A DNA stretch of 64,000 nt, from contig NZ_CP061721.1 in the NCBI RefSeq assembly GCF_014764445.1, positions 1,550,001 through 1,614,000 of the forward strand. The letters are read 5' to 3'. The first letter of the stretch is position 1. Every line of letters starts with the position of its first letter. Under the pieces are notes generated by a model. That model was not told the origin of the DNA. It ran no database searches and was given only the letters and a program-made list of their open reading frames with translations. Of the stretch, positions 22,773 through 31,365 are shown piece by piece. This DNA comes from Pseudarthrobacter sp. BIM B-2242. Its GTDB lineage: Bacteria > Actinomycetota > Actinomycetes > Actinomycetales > Micrococcaceae. The position numbers were made by a program, and so were the translations under genes.

Positions 22773-24518
22773 ATGATAGGCTCGAATTCCGTGGTGCAGC
22801 GATCAAATTCCCGTGTAAATTCCCGGTTCCCGGGCTCGTCCAAGACGACCAAACACATCTTCGTAACCGGTGGTGTGGCGTCCTCGCTCGGTAAGGGACT
22901 GACGGCTTCGAGCCTCGGTCACCTGCTGCGGGCACGCGGATTGTCTGTAACTATGCAGAAGCTCGATCCCTATCTCAATGTGGATCCGGGCACGATGAAC
23001 CCCTTCCAGCACGGTGAAGTCTTCGTCACAGACGACGGCGCCGAGACGGACCTGGACATCGGACACTACGAGCGCTTCCTCGACGAAAACCTCGAAGGCT
23101 CAGCCAACGTGACCACCGGCCAGGTTTACTCGACCGTGATCGCCAAGGAACGCCGCGGCGAATACCTCGGCGACACTGTCCAGGTGATCCCGCACATTAC
23201 CGATGAAATCAAGCGCCGCATGCGCCTGCCCGCCGAAGGCAAAAACGCGCCCGACGTCATCATCACCGAAATCGGCGGCACCGTCGGCGACATCGAGTCC
23301 CAGCCTTTCCTCGAGTCAGCCCGCCAGGTCCGCCAGGACATTGGCCGTGGCAACGTTTTCTTCGTCCACGTCTCGCTGGTTCCCTACATCGGACCGTCGC
23401 AGGAACTGAAGACCAAGCCAACCCAGCATTCCGTGGCGGCCCTGCGCTCCATCGGTATCCAGCCGGAAGCAATCGTGATCCGTTCGGACCGCGAAGTCCC
23501 CGAAGCCATGCGCGCCAAGATCGGCCGCATGTGCGACGTCGACATCGAAGCAGTCATCGGCTGCCCCGATGCCCCGAGCATCTACGACATCCCCAAAACC
23601 CTGCACACCCAGGGGCTGGACTCCTACATCGTCCGCGCCCTGGATTTGCCGTTCAAGGATGTGGACTGGACCAGCTGGGACAAGCTGCTCGAAGCAGTCC
23701 ATAACCCCAAGCACCACGTCGAAATTGCCTTGGTGGGCAAGTACATCGACCTTCCGGACGCCTACCTGTCCGTGACCGAAGCCCTGCGCGCCGGCGGTTT
23801 TGCGAACGACACGAAGGTCAAGATCCGCTGGGTCCCGTCGGACGAATGCGAAACGCACGAAGGCGCCGTGGCATCCCTTGGCGGCGTGGATGCGATCTGC
23901 GTCCCCGGCGGCTTCGGTATCCGCGGCCTCGAAGGCAAGCTGGGCGCACTGAAATACGCCCGCGAATCACGGCTGCCCGTCCTGGGCCTGTGCCTTGGCC
24001 TGCAGTGCATGGTGATCGAGTATGCGCGCAACGTGGTGGGCCTGGAAGGCGCATCGTCAAGCGAGTTCGAGCCTGACTCAAAGTACCCGGTCATCGCCAC
24101 GATGGAAGAGCAGCTGGACATTGTGGAAGGCAAGGGCGATCTCGGCGGCACCATGCGCCTTGGCCTGTACGAGGCCAAGCTGGACGAAGGCTCCGTCATT
24201 GCCGAGACCTACGGGAAGACCACCGTCAGCGAACGCCACCGCCACCGCTACGAGGTCAACAACAAGTACCGCGACCAGATCGCCGCCGAGGGCCTGGTGT
24301 TCTCCGGCACGTCACCGGACGGCAAGCTCGTGGAATATGTTGAACTGCCCCGCGAGGTCCACCCGTACTACGTGGCAACCCAGGCGCACCCGGAGCTGAG
24401 CTCACGTCCCACCAGGCCCCACCCGCTCTTCAGCGGACTGATTAAGGCCGCCCTGGACCACCAGAACGCACAGGGCGCACCAGAGGCCAAACCGTCACGC
24501 ACGGTTGCGGCAAAATAG
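22773..24518 (+). CDS. pyrG: CTP synthase
   Basis: PyrG aminates UTP to CTP using glutamine and ATP. The synthetase domain starts with [19 protein letters not shown]. The C-terminal glutaminase domain carries the nucleophile Cys in [14 protein letters not shown] and the His-Glu pair in [15 protein letters not shown] 22773 has a GGGGAAGG site eight bases upstream and gives 581 residues. GTG 22791 (VVQRSNSR) is a credible alternative, possibly leaderless, because TAGGCT lies eight bases before it. The 89-base gap after recN suggests its own promoter. In mycobacteria two genes usually sit between recN and pyrG; they are absent here. Confidence 0.97.
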   Translation: MIGSNSVVQRSNSRVNSRFPGSSKTTKHIFVTGGVASSLGKGLTASSLGHLLRARGLSVTMQKLDPYLNVDPGTMNPFQHGEVFVTDDGAETDLDIGHYERFLDENLEGSANVTTGQVYSTVIAKERRGEYLGDTVQVIPHITDEIKRRMRLPAEGKNAPDVIITEIGGTVGDIESQPFLESARQVRQDIGRGNVFFVHVSLVPYIGPSQELKTKPTQHSVAALRSIGIQPEAIVIRSDREVPEAMRAKIGRMCDVDIEAVIGCPDAPSIYDIPKTLHTQGLDSYIVRALDLPFKDVDWTSWDKLLEAVHNPKHHVEIALVGKYIDLPDAYLSVTEALRAGGFANDTKVKIRWVPSDECETHEGAVASLGGVDAICVPGGFGIRGLEGKLGALKYARESRLPVLGLCLGLQCMVIEYARNVVGLEGASSSEFEPDSKYPVIATMEEQLDIVEGKGDLGGTMRLGLYEAKLDEGSVIAETYGKTTVSERHRHRYEVNNKYRDQIAAEGLVFSGTSPDGKLVEYVELPREVHPYYVATQAHPELSSRPTRPHPLFSGLIKAALDHQNAQGAPEAKPSRTVAAK

Positions 24519-24543
24519 AACCGAATAAGTAGAGGACGGCGCG

Positions 24544-25206
24544 ATGCCCGGTACACCTGAAACGATCCCAGCTGCAGAGCAGGTTTCGGATGCACCGAGC
24601 CCGCGCCGTCTTCTGTCTACGGAAAAAGTCTACGAAGGCCGGATCTGGGACGTTGTGAGCGACAGCTTCCAGCTGAGTGAGACCGGCGAAGCACTGACCC
24701 GTGACTACATCGACCACCCCGGCGCCGTCGCGGTGCTGCCGATGAACACTGCCGGGGAGGTACTCCTCATCCGGCAGTATCGCCATCCGGTAGGCATGGA
24801 TCTCTGGGAAATCCCGGCAGGCCTCCTGGACATTGAAGGCGAAGATTTTGTGGTGGGCGCCGCCCGTGAGCTGGCTGAAGAGGCAGACCTCGCGGCCGCA
24901 CAATGGAACGTCCTGGCGGACTTTTTCAATTCACCCGGGTCATCGAGCGAGGCCATCAGGATCTACCTGGCCCGTGACCTCACGGACGTGCCGCACCACG
25001 ACCGCCACGAGCGGACCGATGAGGAAGCGGAGATCGAATTCCACTGGATCGCCCTGGACGAAGCCGTGGCGGCAGTCCTTGGCGGGCGGCTGCATAACCC
25101 CTCCGCCGTCGTCGGAATCCTGGCCGCAGCAGCAGCCCGGGCGGACGGCTTTGCCGGGCTCCGCCCCGCAAACGCACCCTGGCCGGCGCACCCCAGCCAG
25201 CGTTGA
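24544..25206 (+). CDS. Nudix hydrolase, ADP-ribose pyrophosphatase-like
   Basis: The 220-residue protein has a Nudix box in the segment from [18 protein letters not shown] to AEEADL, with the family spacing of Gly, Glu, Arg-Glu and Glu-Glu residues. The surrounding [19 protein letters not shown] segment is typical of ADP-ribose pyrophosphatases, which cleave ADP-ribose to AMP and ribose 5-phosphate. It follows pyrG by 25 bases and overlaps xerD by one, an order shared with M. tuberculosis Rv1699-Rv1701 from memory. Substrate assignment rests on family resemblance. Confidence 0.92.
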   Translation: MPGTPETIPAAEQVSDAPSPRRLLSTEKVYEGRIWDVVSDSFQLSETGEALTRDYIDHPGAVAVLPMNTAGEVLLIRQYRHPVGMDLWEIPAGLLDIEGEDFVVGAARELAEEADLAAAQWNVLADFFNSPGSSSEAIRIYLARDLTDVPHHDRHERTDEEAEIEFHWIALDEAVAAVLGGRLHNPSAVVGILAAAAARADGFAGLRPANAPWPAHPSQR

Positions 25207-26234
25207 TGACCGCCACCACGTCGCCGGAAACCACGTCGCCGGAATCCACCTCCCCGGCAGCCGCAGCGCCGGAAGCTGCAGCCGAGGCAGTCCAGCCCCA
25301 GACCGCCGTCGACCGCGCCATCACGGGATATCTTCAGCACATGGGCGTCGAACGGGGCCTGGCAGCCAACACGCTTGCCGCCTATCGCCGTGACCTGACG
25401 CGCTACTCCCGATACCTGGGGGCTCAGGGCTGTCACGCCCCGGACCAGATCACCCGCCATCATGTAACGGGTTTCGTGATGGCCCTCAATGACGGTTCCG
25501 ACGGCGGCACGGCGCTGGGCGTCAGGTCTGCGGCCAGGACTGTGGTTGCCGTCCGCGGACTGCATAAATTCTGGGCCCTGGAAGGACTGACGGTGACGGA
25601 TCCGGCCAGCGACGTCCACCCGCCCATGCCGGGTAAGAGGCTGCCCAAAGCCATCAGCGTGGATGAAGTCACGCGCATCCTCGAAGCGGCCGGCACAGAC
25701 ACCGCCACCGGCCTCCGGGACCGCGCACTGCTCGAATTCCTCTACTCCACCGGCGCCCGAATCAGTGAGGCCGTGGGCCTGGACGTGGACGACATTTCCC
25801 TGCAGGACGCTGAGGCCGGGCCGGCGGTGGTCCGGCTGTTCGGCAAGGGATCAAAGGAACGGCTCGTACCACTCGGCTCCTATGGCGCCCGGGCGCTCGA
25901 CGCGTACCTTGTCCGGGGCCGCCCGTTGCTGGCTGCCAAGGGCAAGGGCACACCGGCCCTGTTCCTTAATGCCCGGGGCGGCCGGATCAGCCGCCAAAGT
26001 GCGTGGACCATCCTGAAAGTCGCGGCGGACAAGGCAAACATCACCAAAGACGTATCGCCGCACACCTTGCGGCATTCCTTCGCCACGCACCTGCTGGAGG
26101 GCGGCGCGGACGTCCGCGTGGTCCAGGAGCTGCTGGGCCATGCCTCCGTCACCACCACGCAGGTCTACACCCTGGTTACGGCGGACACCCTCCGGGAAAT
26201 CTACGCCGCCGCCCACCCGCGCGCGCTGGGCTGA
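25206..26234 (+). CDS. xerD: Tyrosine recombinase XerD
   Basis: XerD works with XerC at dif to resolve chromosome dimers. The 342-residue protein has the catalytic residues in order: Arg in [16 protein letters not shown], Lys in [12 protein letters not shown], His-x-x-Arg in [18 protein letters not shown], His in [11 protein letters not shown] and nucleophile Tyr in VYTLVT. The N-terminal SAM-like domain starts near residue 40, after a Thr/Pro/Ala-rich extension. ATG 25206 overlaps the Nudix stop as TGATG; TTG 25203 is a weaker alternative. Chromosomal context with scpAB and parA nearby argues for XerD rather than a mobile integrase. Confidence 0.95.
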   Translation: MTATTSPETTSPESTSPAAAAPEAAAEAVQPQTAVDRAITGYLQHMGVERGLAANTLAAYRRDLTRYSRYLGAQGCHAPDQITRHHVTGFVMALNDGSDGGTALGVRSAARTVVAVRGLHKFWALEGLTVTDPASDVHPPMPGKRLPKAISVDEVTRILEAAGTDTATGLRDRALLEFLYSTGARISEAVGLDVDDISLQDAEAGPAVVRLFGKGSKERLVPLGSYGARALDAYLVRGRPLLAAKGKGTPALFLNARGGRISRQSAWTILKVAADKANITKDVSPHTLRHSFATHLLEGGADVRVVQELLGHASVTTTQVYTLVTADTLREIYAAAHPRALG

Positions 26235-26327
26235 CAACCAGGTTCAGCCTTCTTGGGTCTCGGCACATTGAACGCGGCATCCCCGGGGAACCGCGCCGGC
26301 CACGCCGCCGGTTATAGGGTTGAGGGC

Positions 26328-26813
26328 ATGACATTCACCGCTGTCACGCTGTGCTTCCTCACCCGGGAGTCCACCGGCGTGTCCCAGGTCCTGCTGGGAA
26401 CGAAGAAGACCGGTTTTGGGCTGGGCAAGGTGGTGGGACTCGGCGGCCACGTTGAGCCGGGGGAGACAGACCAGCAGGCTGCCTGCCGCGAAGTGCAGGA
26501 GGAAGCCGGTGTGGTAGTCCTCGAAGCAGACCTCCGTGACGCCGGGGTGGTGAAGTTCGACTTTCCCGCCCGGCCGGAATGGAACATGACTACCCGCCTG
26601 TTCGTGGCAGAGCGCTGGGACGGTGTTCCGGCTGAAAGCGCGGAGATCCGGCCGGAATGGTTCGACGTCGGGTCCTTGCCTGTGGAGCGGATGTGGCAGG
26701 ACGCAGCGCATTGGCTGCCGCTGGCGCTAGGGGGGTCCGTGCTGCGGCTCACCGTGGTCCTGAACGATGACAACGAATCCGTCCGTGAGGTGCTGGACTA
26801 CACCACGCGCTGA
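26328..26813 (+). CDS. MutT-like Nudix hydrolase (8-oxo-dGTP diphosphatase type)
   Basis: The 161-residue protein has a full Nudix box, GGHVEPGETDQQAACREV followed by QEEAGV, and a beginning (TAVTLCFLTRE, LLGTKKTGFGLGKVVGLGG) close to MTH1/MutT-type sanitising enzymes that remove oxidised purine nucleotides. ATG 26328 follows the -10-like TATAGG (26313-26318) by nine bases, so the mRNA may be leaderless or nearly so. An upstream in-frame start at 26253 adds residues that do not look conserved. It is the last plus-strand gene before a strong bidirectional hairpin. Confidence 0.9.
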   Translation: MTFTAVTLCFLTRESTGVSQVLLGTKKTGFGLGKVVGLGGHVEPGETDQQAACREVQEEAGVVVLEADLRDAGVVKFDFPARPEWNMTTRLFVAERWDGVPAESAEIRPEWFDVGSLPVERMWQDAAHWLPLALGGSVLRLTVVLNDDNESVREVLDYTTR

Positions 26814-26824
26814 GGCGGAGACGC

Positions 26825-26869
26825 CGACGGCGGGCCGGTCACCTTCTACAGGTGACCGGCCCGCCGTCG
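26825..26869. terminator. Bidirectional hairpin terminator between Nudix gene and prpC
   Basis: Arms 26825-26844 (CGACGGCGGGCCGGTCACCT) and 26850-26869 are perfect complements over 20 bases with a five-base loop. The position, between convergent genes, supports termination from both sides. No long T-run follows on either strand. Confidence 0.9.
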
Positions 26870-26906
26870 ACTGTTTGGGAGCCGGATGGGCCCACGCCGG
26901 TGGGGA

Positions 26907-28046
26907 TTAGGGCACGTGCCGTTCTTCCGGGCCGTTGTATTCGCTCAGCGGCCGGATCAGTGAGTTCGACGCCGCCTGTTCCATGATGTGCGCTGTCCAC
27001 CCTGTGATGCGGCTGGCCACGAACAGGGGAGTGAACGTGGGGGTGTCGAAGCCCATCAGGTGGTAGGTGGGGCCGGCCGGGTAGTCGAGGTTGGGCTTGA
27101 TGGCCTTGGCCTCGTCCATGGCCTGCTCAAGGCCGTTGTACAGCCCCAGCAGTTCCGGACGGCCGTAGTGCGCGATCATCTTGTCCAGCGCGGCCTTCAT
27201 GGTGGGGACGCGGGAGTCGCCGTGCTTGTAGACGCGGTGGCCGAAGCCCATGACCTTTTTCTTCTGCGCCAGGGCATCCTCCATCCAGGCCTTAGCCCGG
27301 GCAGCGGCCTGGTCCAGGGACTCCTCGGACCGGATGCCGATCTCGTCGAAAGTGTGCATGACGGCCTCGTTGGCGCCGCCGTGCAGCGGACCCTTGAGGG
27401 CACCGATAGCTGCCGTCACGGCCGAATGCAGGTCAGCCAGGGTTGAGGTGACCACCCGGGCGGTGAACGTGGAAGCGTTGAAGGAATGTTCGGCATAGAG
27501 GATCATCGAGACGTTGAAGGCCTCCACGACCTCCGGGACGTGATCCTCGCCGAACGCCATCCACAGGAAGTTCTCCGAGTAACCCAGCTCATCCCGGGGC
27601 TCCACCAGCTCCTGGCCGCGACGGCGGCGCTGGTCGTAGGCCACCACCGCGGGCATCGCAGCAAAGAGATCCACGGCCTTGGCCATATTGGCCTCGGGCG
27701 AGGAGTCCTCGGCCAGTTCGTGCCGGGCGCCCATGACGGACGCCGCCGTCCGGCACACATCCATCGGGTGCGAGGTGGTGGGGAGTGCGTCAATGACCTG
27801 CTTCACCACAGGATCAAGCGCCCGTCCTGCGCGCTCGCGGACCGAGAATGCGGACAGCTCTTCCGCGGTGGGCAGCTCGCCGTTCCAGAGCAGGTAGGCA
27901 ACTTCTTCGAAGCTGCATTTGGCGGCAAGTTCCTGCACGGGGTAACCGCGGTAGAGCAGCGAGTTGGTGTCGGGGTTGACCTTGGAAACCGCGGTGTAGT
28001 CCACCACAACGCCGGCCAGGCCCTTCTTGATATCTTCAGCAGCCAT
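26907..28046 (-). CDS. prpC: 2-methylcitrate synthase
   Basis: PrpC condenses propionyl-CoA with oxaloacetate to 2-methylcitrate, the entry step of the methylcitrate cycle. The 379-residue protein is a short-type citrate synthase with the active-site His in PLHGGANEAVMH, the His in MGFGHRVYKHGDSRVP, and the Asp region YPAGPTYHLMGFD. ATG 28046 is preceded by AAGGAG at the right distance. Context after prpD and prpB makes 2-methylcitrate synthase far likelier than housekeeping citrate synthase, though the two can have overlapping activity. It is the last gene of the gntR-prpDBC operon and ends at a strong hairpin. Confidence 0.95.
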   Translation of the reverse strand: MAAEDIKKGLAGVVVDYTAVSKVNPDTNSLLYRGYPVQELAAKCSFEEVAYLLWNGELPTAEELSAFSVRERAGRALDPVVKQVIDALPTTSHPMDVCRTAASVMGARHELAEDSSPEANMAKAVDLFAAMPAVVAYDQRRRRGQELVEPRDELGYSENFLWMAFGEDHVPEVVEAFNVSMILYAEHSFNASTFTARVVTSTLADLHSAVTAAIGALKGPLHGGANEAVMHTFDEIGIRSEESLDQAAARAKAWMEDALAQKKKVMGFGHRVYKHGDSRVPTMKAALDKMIAHYGRPELLGLYNGLEQAMDEAKAIKPNLDYPAGPTYHLMGFDTPTFTPLFVASRITGWTAHIMEQAASNSLIRPLSEYNGPEERHVP

Positions 28047-28080
28047 GTTGAACTCCTTCGTTCTTGCGGGGTTCCGGGTC

Positions 28081-28986
28081 CTAGCGGACGCCGGGAATCT
28101 GGAAGTTGAAAACGCCGGTATCGAACTGGTTGTAGGCCTCGTAGTCCACGAGGTCATAGAGACGCGCACGGGTGAGCATGTTCTCCACCTGTGCTTCCTG
28201 TGACCCTGTTGCCTTGATCGATTCCAGCGTACGCTCTGCAGCGCCCATGGCAATGCGCAGGAGCGTGACGGGGTAGATCACCATGTTGACGCCCACGGAC
28301 TGCAGCTGGTCAACCGTGAACAGATCGCTCTTGCCGAACTCCGTCATGTTGGCCAGGACCGGCACGTCCACGGCATCCCGGATGGCCTGGAACTCGGACA
28401 GGTCCTTCATGGCTTCCGGGAAGATGGCGTCGGCGCCGGCGTCCACCAGGGCCCGCGCGCGCTCCTGGGCCGCTTCAATGCCCTCCACGGCCCGGATGTC
28501 GGTCCGGGCCATGATGAGGAAGTTCGGATCCCGGCGCGCGTCCGCTGCGGCCCGGATGCGCTTGGCGGCGGTGTCCAGGTCCACCACGTTCTTGCCGTCC
28601 AGGTGGCCGCAGCGCTTGGGGTTGAACTGGTCTTCAATGTGGCAGCCGGCCAGTCCGGCGTTCTCAAGCTCCTGGATACTGCGGGCCACGTTCATGGGCT
28701 CGCCGAATCCGGTGTCCGCGTCCACCAGGCAGGGCAGGTCAGTCATACGGGCGATCTGCCCGGCCCGGGTGGCAACCTCAGTCAGGGTGGTCAGCCCGAT
28801 GTCCGGCAGGCCAAGATCGTTGGCCAGCACGGCACCGGAGATGTACACGCCGGCAAAGCCCTTTTCCTCAATCAGCCGCGCGGACAGCGGGCTGAAGGCG
28901 CCGGGAAACTGCTGGATGGTGCCGGAGGCGAGCATCCCGCGCAGTGCCAGGCGCTTCTGCTCCGGGGTTTTCTTCGAGTACAGCAT
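28081..28986 (-). CDS. prpB: 2-methylisocitrate lyase
   Basis: PrpB splits 2-methylisocitrate into pyruvate and succinate. The 301-residue protein carries the family signature KRCGH (in DQFNPKRCGHLDGK), the metal-binding VDADTGFGEP and MARTDIRA segments, and FPEAMKD. It lies 34 bases before prpC and 34 after prpD, so a single transcript is likely. Isocitrate lyase is excluded by length and by context. Confidence 0.97.
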   Translation of the reverse strand: MLYSKKTPEQKRLALRGMLASGTIQQFPGAFSPLSARLIEEKGFAGVYISGAVLANDLGLPDIGLTTLTEVATRAGQIARMTDLPCLVDADTGFGEPMNVARSIQELENAGLAGCHIEDQFNPKRCGHLDGKNVVDLDTAAKRIRAAADARRDPNFLIMARTDIRAVEGIEAAQERARALVDAGADAIFPEAMKDLSEFQAIRDAVDVPVLANMTEFGKSDLFTVDQLQSVGVNMVIYPVTLLRIAMGAAERTLESIKATGSQEAQVENMLTRARLYDLVDYEAYNQFDTGVFNFQIPGVR

Positions 28987-29020
28987 GTGTTCTCCCTGTC
29001 GGAGGTCGGAAAGAAAGAGC

Positions 29021-30541
29021 CTAGAAAAGGCCGGCGGGTGCGTTGCTGAGGTCGATCACACCGGGGGCGGCGGTGATGTTCAGCTGGTCCAGCTCGCCCG
29101 GACCCAGGTCCGGCAGGCTTTCGGCAGCTGCCAGGAAACGTTCGATTTCCTCCTCGGCCACAAGGCCGGCTGCCAGCGTGCGGAACTTGTTGATGTACTG
29201 CTGGCGGGCGAACGGCCGGGCGCCCAGCGGGTGGGCGTCGGCTACGGCAATCTCATCGGTGATCACGGTGCCGTCGTTCAGGGTGATCTCAACCGAACCG
29301 CCGAAGGCCTTCTCGGCGATGTCCAGTGAGTGGTAGCGGCGCGTCCATTCCGGGTCTTCCTCGGTGGCGACCTTGTGCCACAGCTCCACGGTGTCGGGCC
29401 GGCCGGCACGCTCCGGGGCGTAGGAATCAACGTGGTGCCAGCTGCCGTCCTGCAGGGCGACGGTGAAGATGTACGGGATGGAGTGGTCCAGCGTTTCGCG
29501 GCTGGCTGTGGGGCTGTACTTCTGCGGATCGTTGGCGCCGGAGCCGATCACGTAGTGCGTGTGGTGGCTGGTCTTGATCAGGACTGACTTGACGTTGGCG
29601 GGGTCGGTGGCCTCCGGGTGTTCCTTGTGGAGCTTGCGGGCCAGATCGATCCAGGCCTGGGCCTGGTATTCGGCGGAGTGTTCCTTGGTGTACGTGTCCA
29701 TGATGGCGCGCTTGGGTTCGCCGGCTTCGGGCAGCGGAACCTCGTACGAGGCGTCGGGGCCATCCAGCATCCAGGCAATAACGCCGTCTTCACCTTCATA
29801 GATCGGAACCGGCGAGGTCTGGCCGCGCATGGAGCGGTCCACGGCCTCAACGGCCATCTTGCCGGCGAATGCCGGGGCGTGGGCCTTCCAGGTGGAGATT
29901 TCGCCCTTGCGGGACTGGCGGGTGGCGGTGGTGGTGTGCAGTGCCTGGCCAACGGACTGGAAGATGGTCTCCACATCAAGGCCGAGGAGCGTGCCGATGC
30001 CGGCCGCGGCGGACGGGCCGAGGTGGGCCACGTGGTCAATCTTGTGCTTGTGGAGGCAGATGGCCTTGACCAGGTTGACCTGGATTTCGTAGCCGGTGGC
30101 GATGCCGCGGATCAGGTCCTTGCCGCTGGCTCCAACGTGCTGGGCTACGGCGAGGATCGGCGGGATGTTGTCCCCGGGGTGCGAGTAGTCCGCCGCCAGG
30201 AAGGTGTCGTGGTAGTCGAGTTCGCGGACGGCGACGCCGTTGGCCCAGGCTGCCCACTCGGGGGAGACCCGGTCCGTGATGCCGAAGACGCCGGAGCCCT
30301 TGCCGTTGGTGGTGGGTGCGTGGGTCAGGGCCTGGGCACGGGCGGCGATGATGGGCCCGCGGTTCAGGGAAGCGATGGCAACCGACGCGTTGTCGATGAC
30401 CCGGTTGATCACCATCTCGGTGACCTCCGGGGTCACCTCGACGGCGTCGGCGGCGACCTCCGCGATCTTGTGGGCCAGCTGGTCTTCACGGGCGAGGTTC
30501 TCTTCGCTCTTGTATACACGGACGTGGTTGAGCTTAACCAT
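29021..30541 (-). CDS. prpD: 2-methylcitrate dehydratase
   Basis: PrpD dehydrates 2-methylcitrate on the way to 2-methylisocitrate. The 506-residue protein belongs to the MmgE/PrpD family: [21 protein letters not shown] near the N-terminus and the long helical domain with GATGYEIQ-like and AKAWMED-type segments are characteristic. ATG 30541 follows an AAGGAG site; the open frame upstream overlaps the regulator gene out of frame. It overlaps the gntR 3' end by eight bases, so the two are coupled. A TGTATACA box (30511-30518), like those in the regulator's promoter, lies inside codons 8-11. Confidence 0.95.
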   Translation of the reverse strand: MVKLNHVRVYKSEENLAREDQLAHKIAEVAADAVEVTPEVTEMVINRVIDNASVAIASLNRGPIIAARAQALTHAPTTNGKGSGVFGITDRVSPEWAAWANGVAVRELDYHDTFLAADYSHPGDNIPPILAVAQHVGASGKDLIRGIATGYEIQVNLVKAICLHKHKIDHVAHLGPSAAAGIGTLLGLDVETIFQSVGQALHTTTATRQSRKGEISTWKAHAPAFAGKMAVEAVDRSMRGQTSPVPIYEGEDGVIAWMLDGPDASYEVPLPEAGEPKRAIMDTYTKEHSAEYQAQAWIDLARKLHKEHPEATDPANVKSVLIKTSHHTHYVIGSGANDPQKYSPTASRETLDHSIPYIFTVALQDGSWHHVDSYAPERAGRPDTVELWHKVATEEDPEWTRRYHSLDIAEKAFGGSVEITLNDGTVITDEIAVADAHPLGARPFARQQYINKFRTLAAGLVAEEEIERFLAAAESLPDLGPGELDQLNITAAPGVIDLSNAPAGLF

Positions 30542-31190
30542 GGTGCTCCTTAGTAGGTGAGTGGGTCGCTTTGACGTGGGAAAGACTGCGGTGCAGGTGC
30601 AGCGTGGTGGCTGCTTCGGCGAGCCGGGCATTGCCGGCCGCGATGGCCTCGGCAATTGCGGCATGTTCGGCCGCGGCTGCGTTCAGGCGCGCCGCGTCAT
30701 CTGCAGCGAGGCGGCGGACGCGGACCAGATGGACGCGCAGGCTCCGCATAGCCTGGGCGAGGTAGGAGTTGGAGATGGCGGCGTCGATCGCCTCATCGAG
30801 GCGGCCCACCAGCGCGTAGTACTCGTGCCGCGCGGGGTCATCCTTGCTGATCAGCTCCGGCGCCCGCAGGAGATCGGCATGGAGCCGTTCGAACACCGTG
30901 CGCTCGCCGCGTTCGGCGGCCAGGGCTGCCGCCTTGCCCTCCAGGGTTTCGCGGAGCTCGAACATCTCGTCGATGTCGTCCAGGGAGATATCGGTGACGA
31001 CGACGCCGCGGCCGCCCGCCGCCGTCGTGAGTCCTTCCGCACTGAGGCGGCTAAGCGCCTCCCGGACCGGGGTGCGGGACACCCCCAGGCGTTCGGACTG
31101 TTCCACTTCGGCAAGGACGGTGCCCGGCGCGAGGCGCCATTCGATGATGTCTTCGCGAAGTGACGCGTACGCTTTGTCGCTGGCTCGCAA
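30534..31190 (-). CDS. GntR-family (FadR/FCD type) regulator of propionate genes
   Basis: The 218-residue protein has a GntR winged helix-turn-helix at residues about 10-70 ([34 protein letters not shown]) and a C-terminal FCD ligand domain (about 85-205) with the expected Asp/His positions ([24 protein letters not shown]). The start is TTG 31190, preceded by GGAGG. It is the first gene of the gntR-prpDBC operon, divergent from prpE. Two TGTATACA dyads in the intergenic region are good candidate operators, so it probably represses both directions and responds to a methylcitrate-cycle intermediate. The ligand is inferred. Confidence 0.9.
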   Translation of the reverse strand: MRASDKAYASLREDIIEWRLAPGTVLAEVEQSERLGVSRTPVREALSRLSAEGLTTAAGGRGVVVTDISLDDIDEMFELRETLEGKAAALAAERGERTVFERLHADLLRAPELISKDDPARHEYYALVGRLDEAIDAAISNSYLAQAMRSLRVHLVRVRRLAADDAARLNAAAAEHAAIAEAIAAGNARLAEAATTLHLHRSLSHVKATHSPTKEHHG

Positions 31191-31222
31191 GGTTTCCTCC
31201 CCTCATTGCGTGGATGTTGCCA

Positions 31223-31329
31223 GTGTATACACAAAACGCATCCAGGCCCAAGCATTCGGCGCTAAAACCCGAAAATAGCAATTCTATGTATACAAAACCC
31301 TTGTCTGGCGTGCCCTCGCCCCCTAGCAT
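31223..31329. promoter_or_regulatory. Divergent prp promoter region with two TGTATACA operators
   Basis: Rightward, TTGTCT (31301-31306) and TAGCAT (31324-31329) with a 17-base spacer form the prpE promoter. Leftward, TTGGGC (31251-31246) and TATACA (31229-31224) with a 16-base spacer form the gntR-prpDBC promoter. The perfect dyad GTGTATACAC (31223-31232) overlaps the leftward -10. A second TGTATACA (31287-31294) sits six bases before the prpE -35. This arrangement suits a GntR/FadR repressor acting on both promoters. The sequences are seen; binding is inferred. Confidence 0.75.
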
Positions 31330-31365
31330 GGAGGACAAGCATGTCAGCGTGGACAGGAGCACAAC

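Noticed and set aside
25206..26234. xerD considered as an integrase of a mobile element
   Set aside because: It sits in a conserved housekeeping cluster with no attachment repeats or phage genes.
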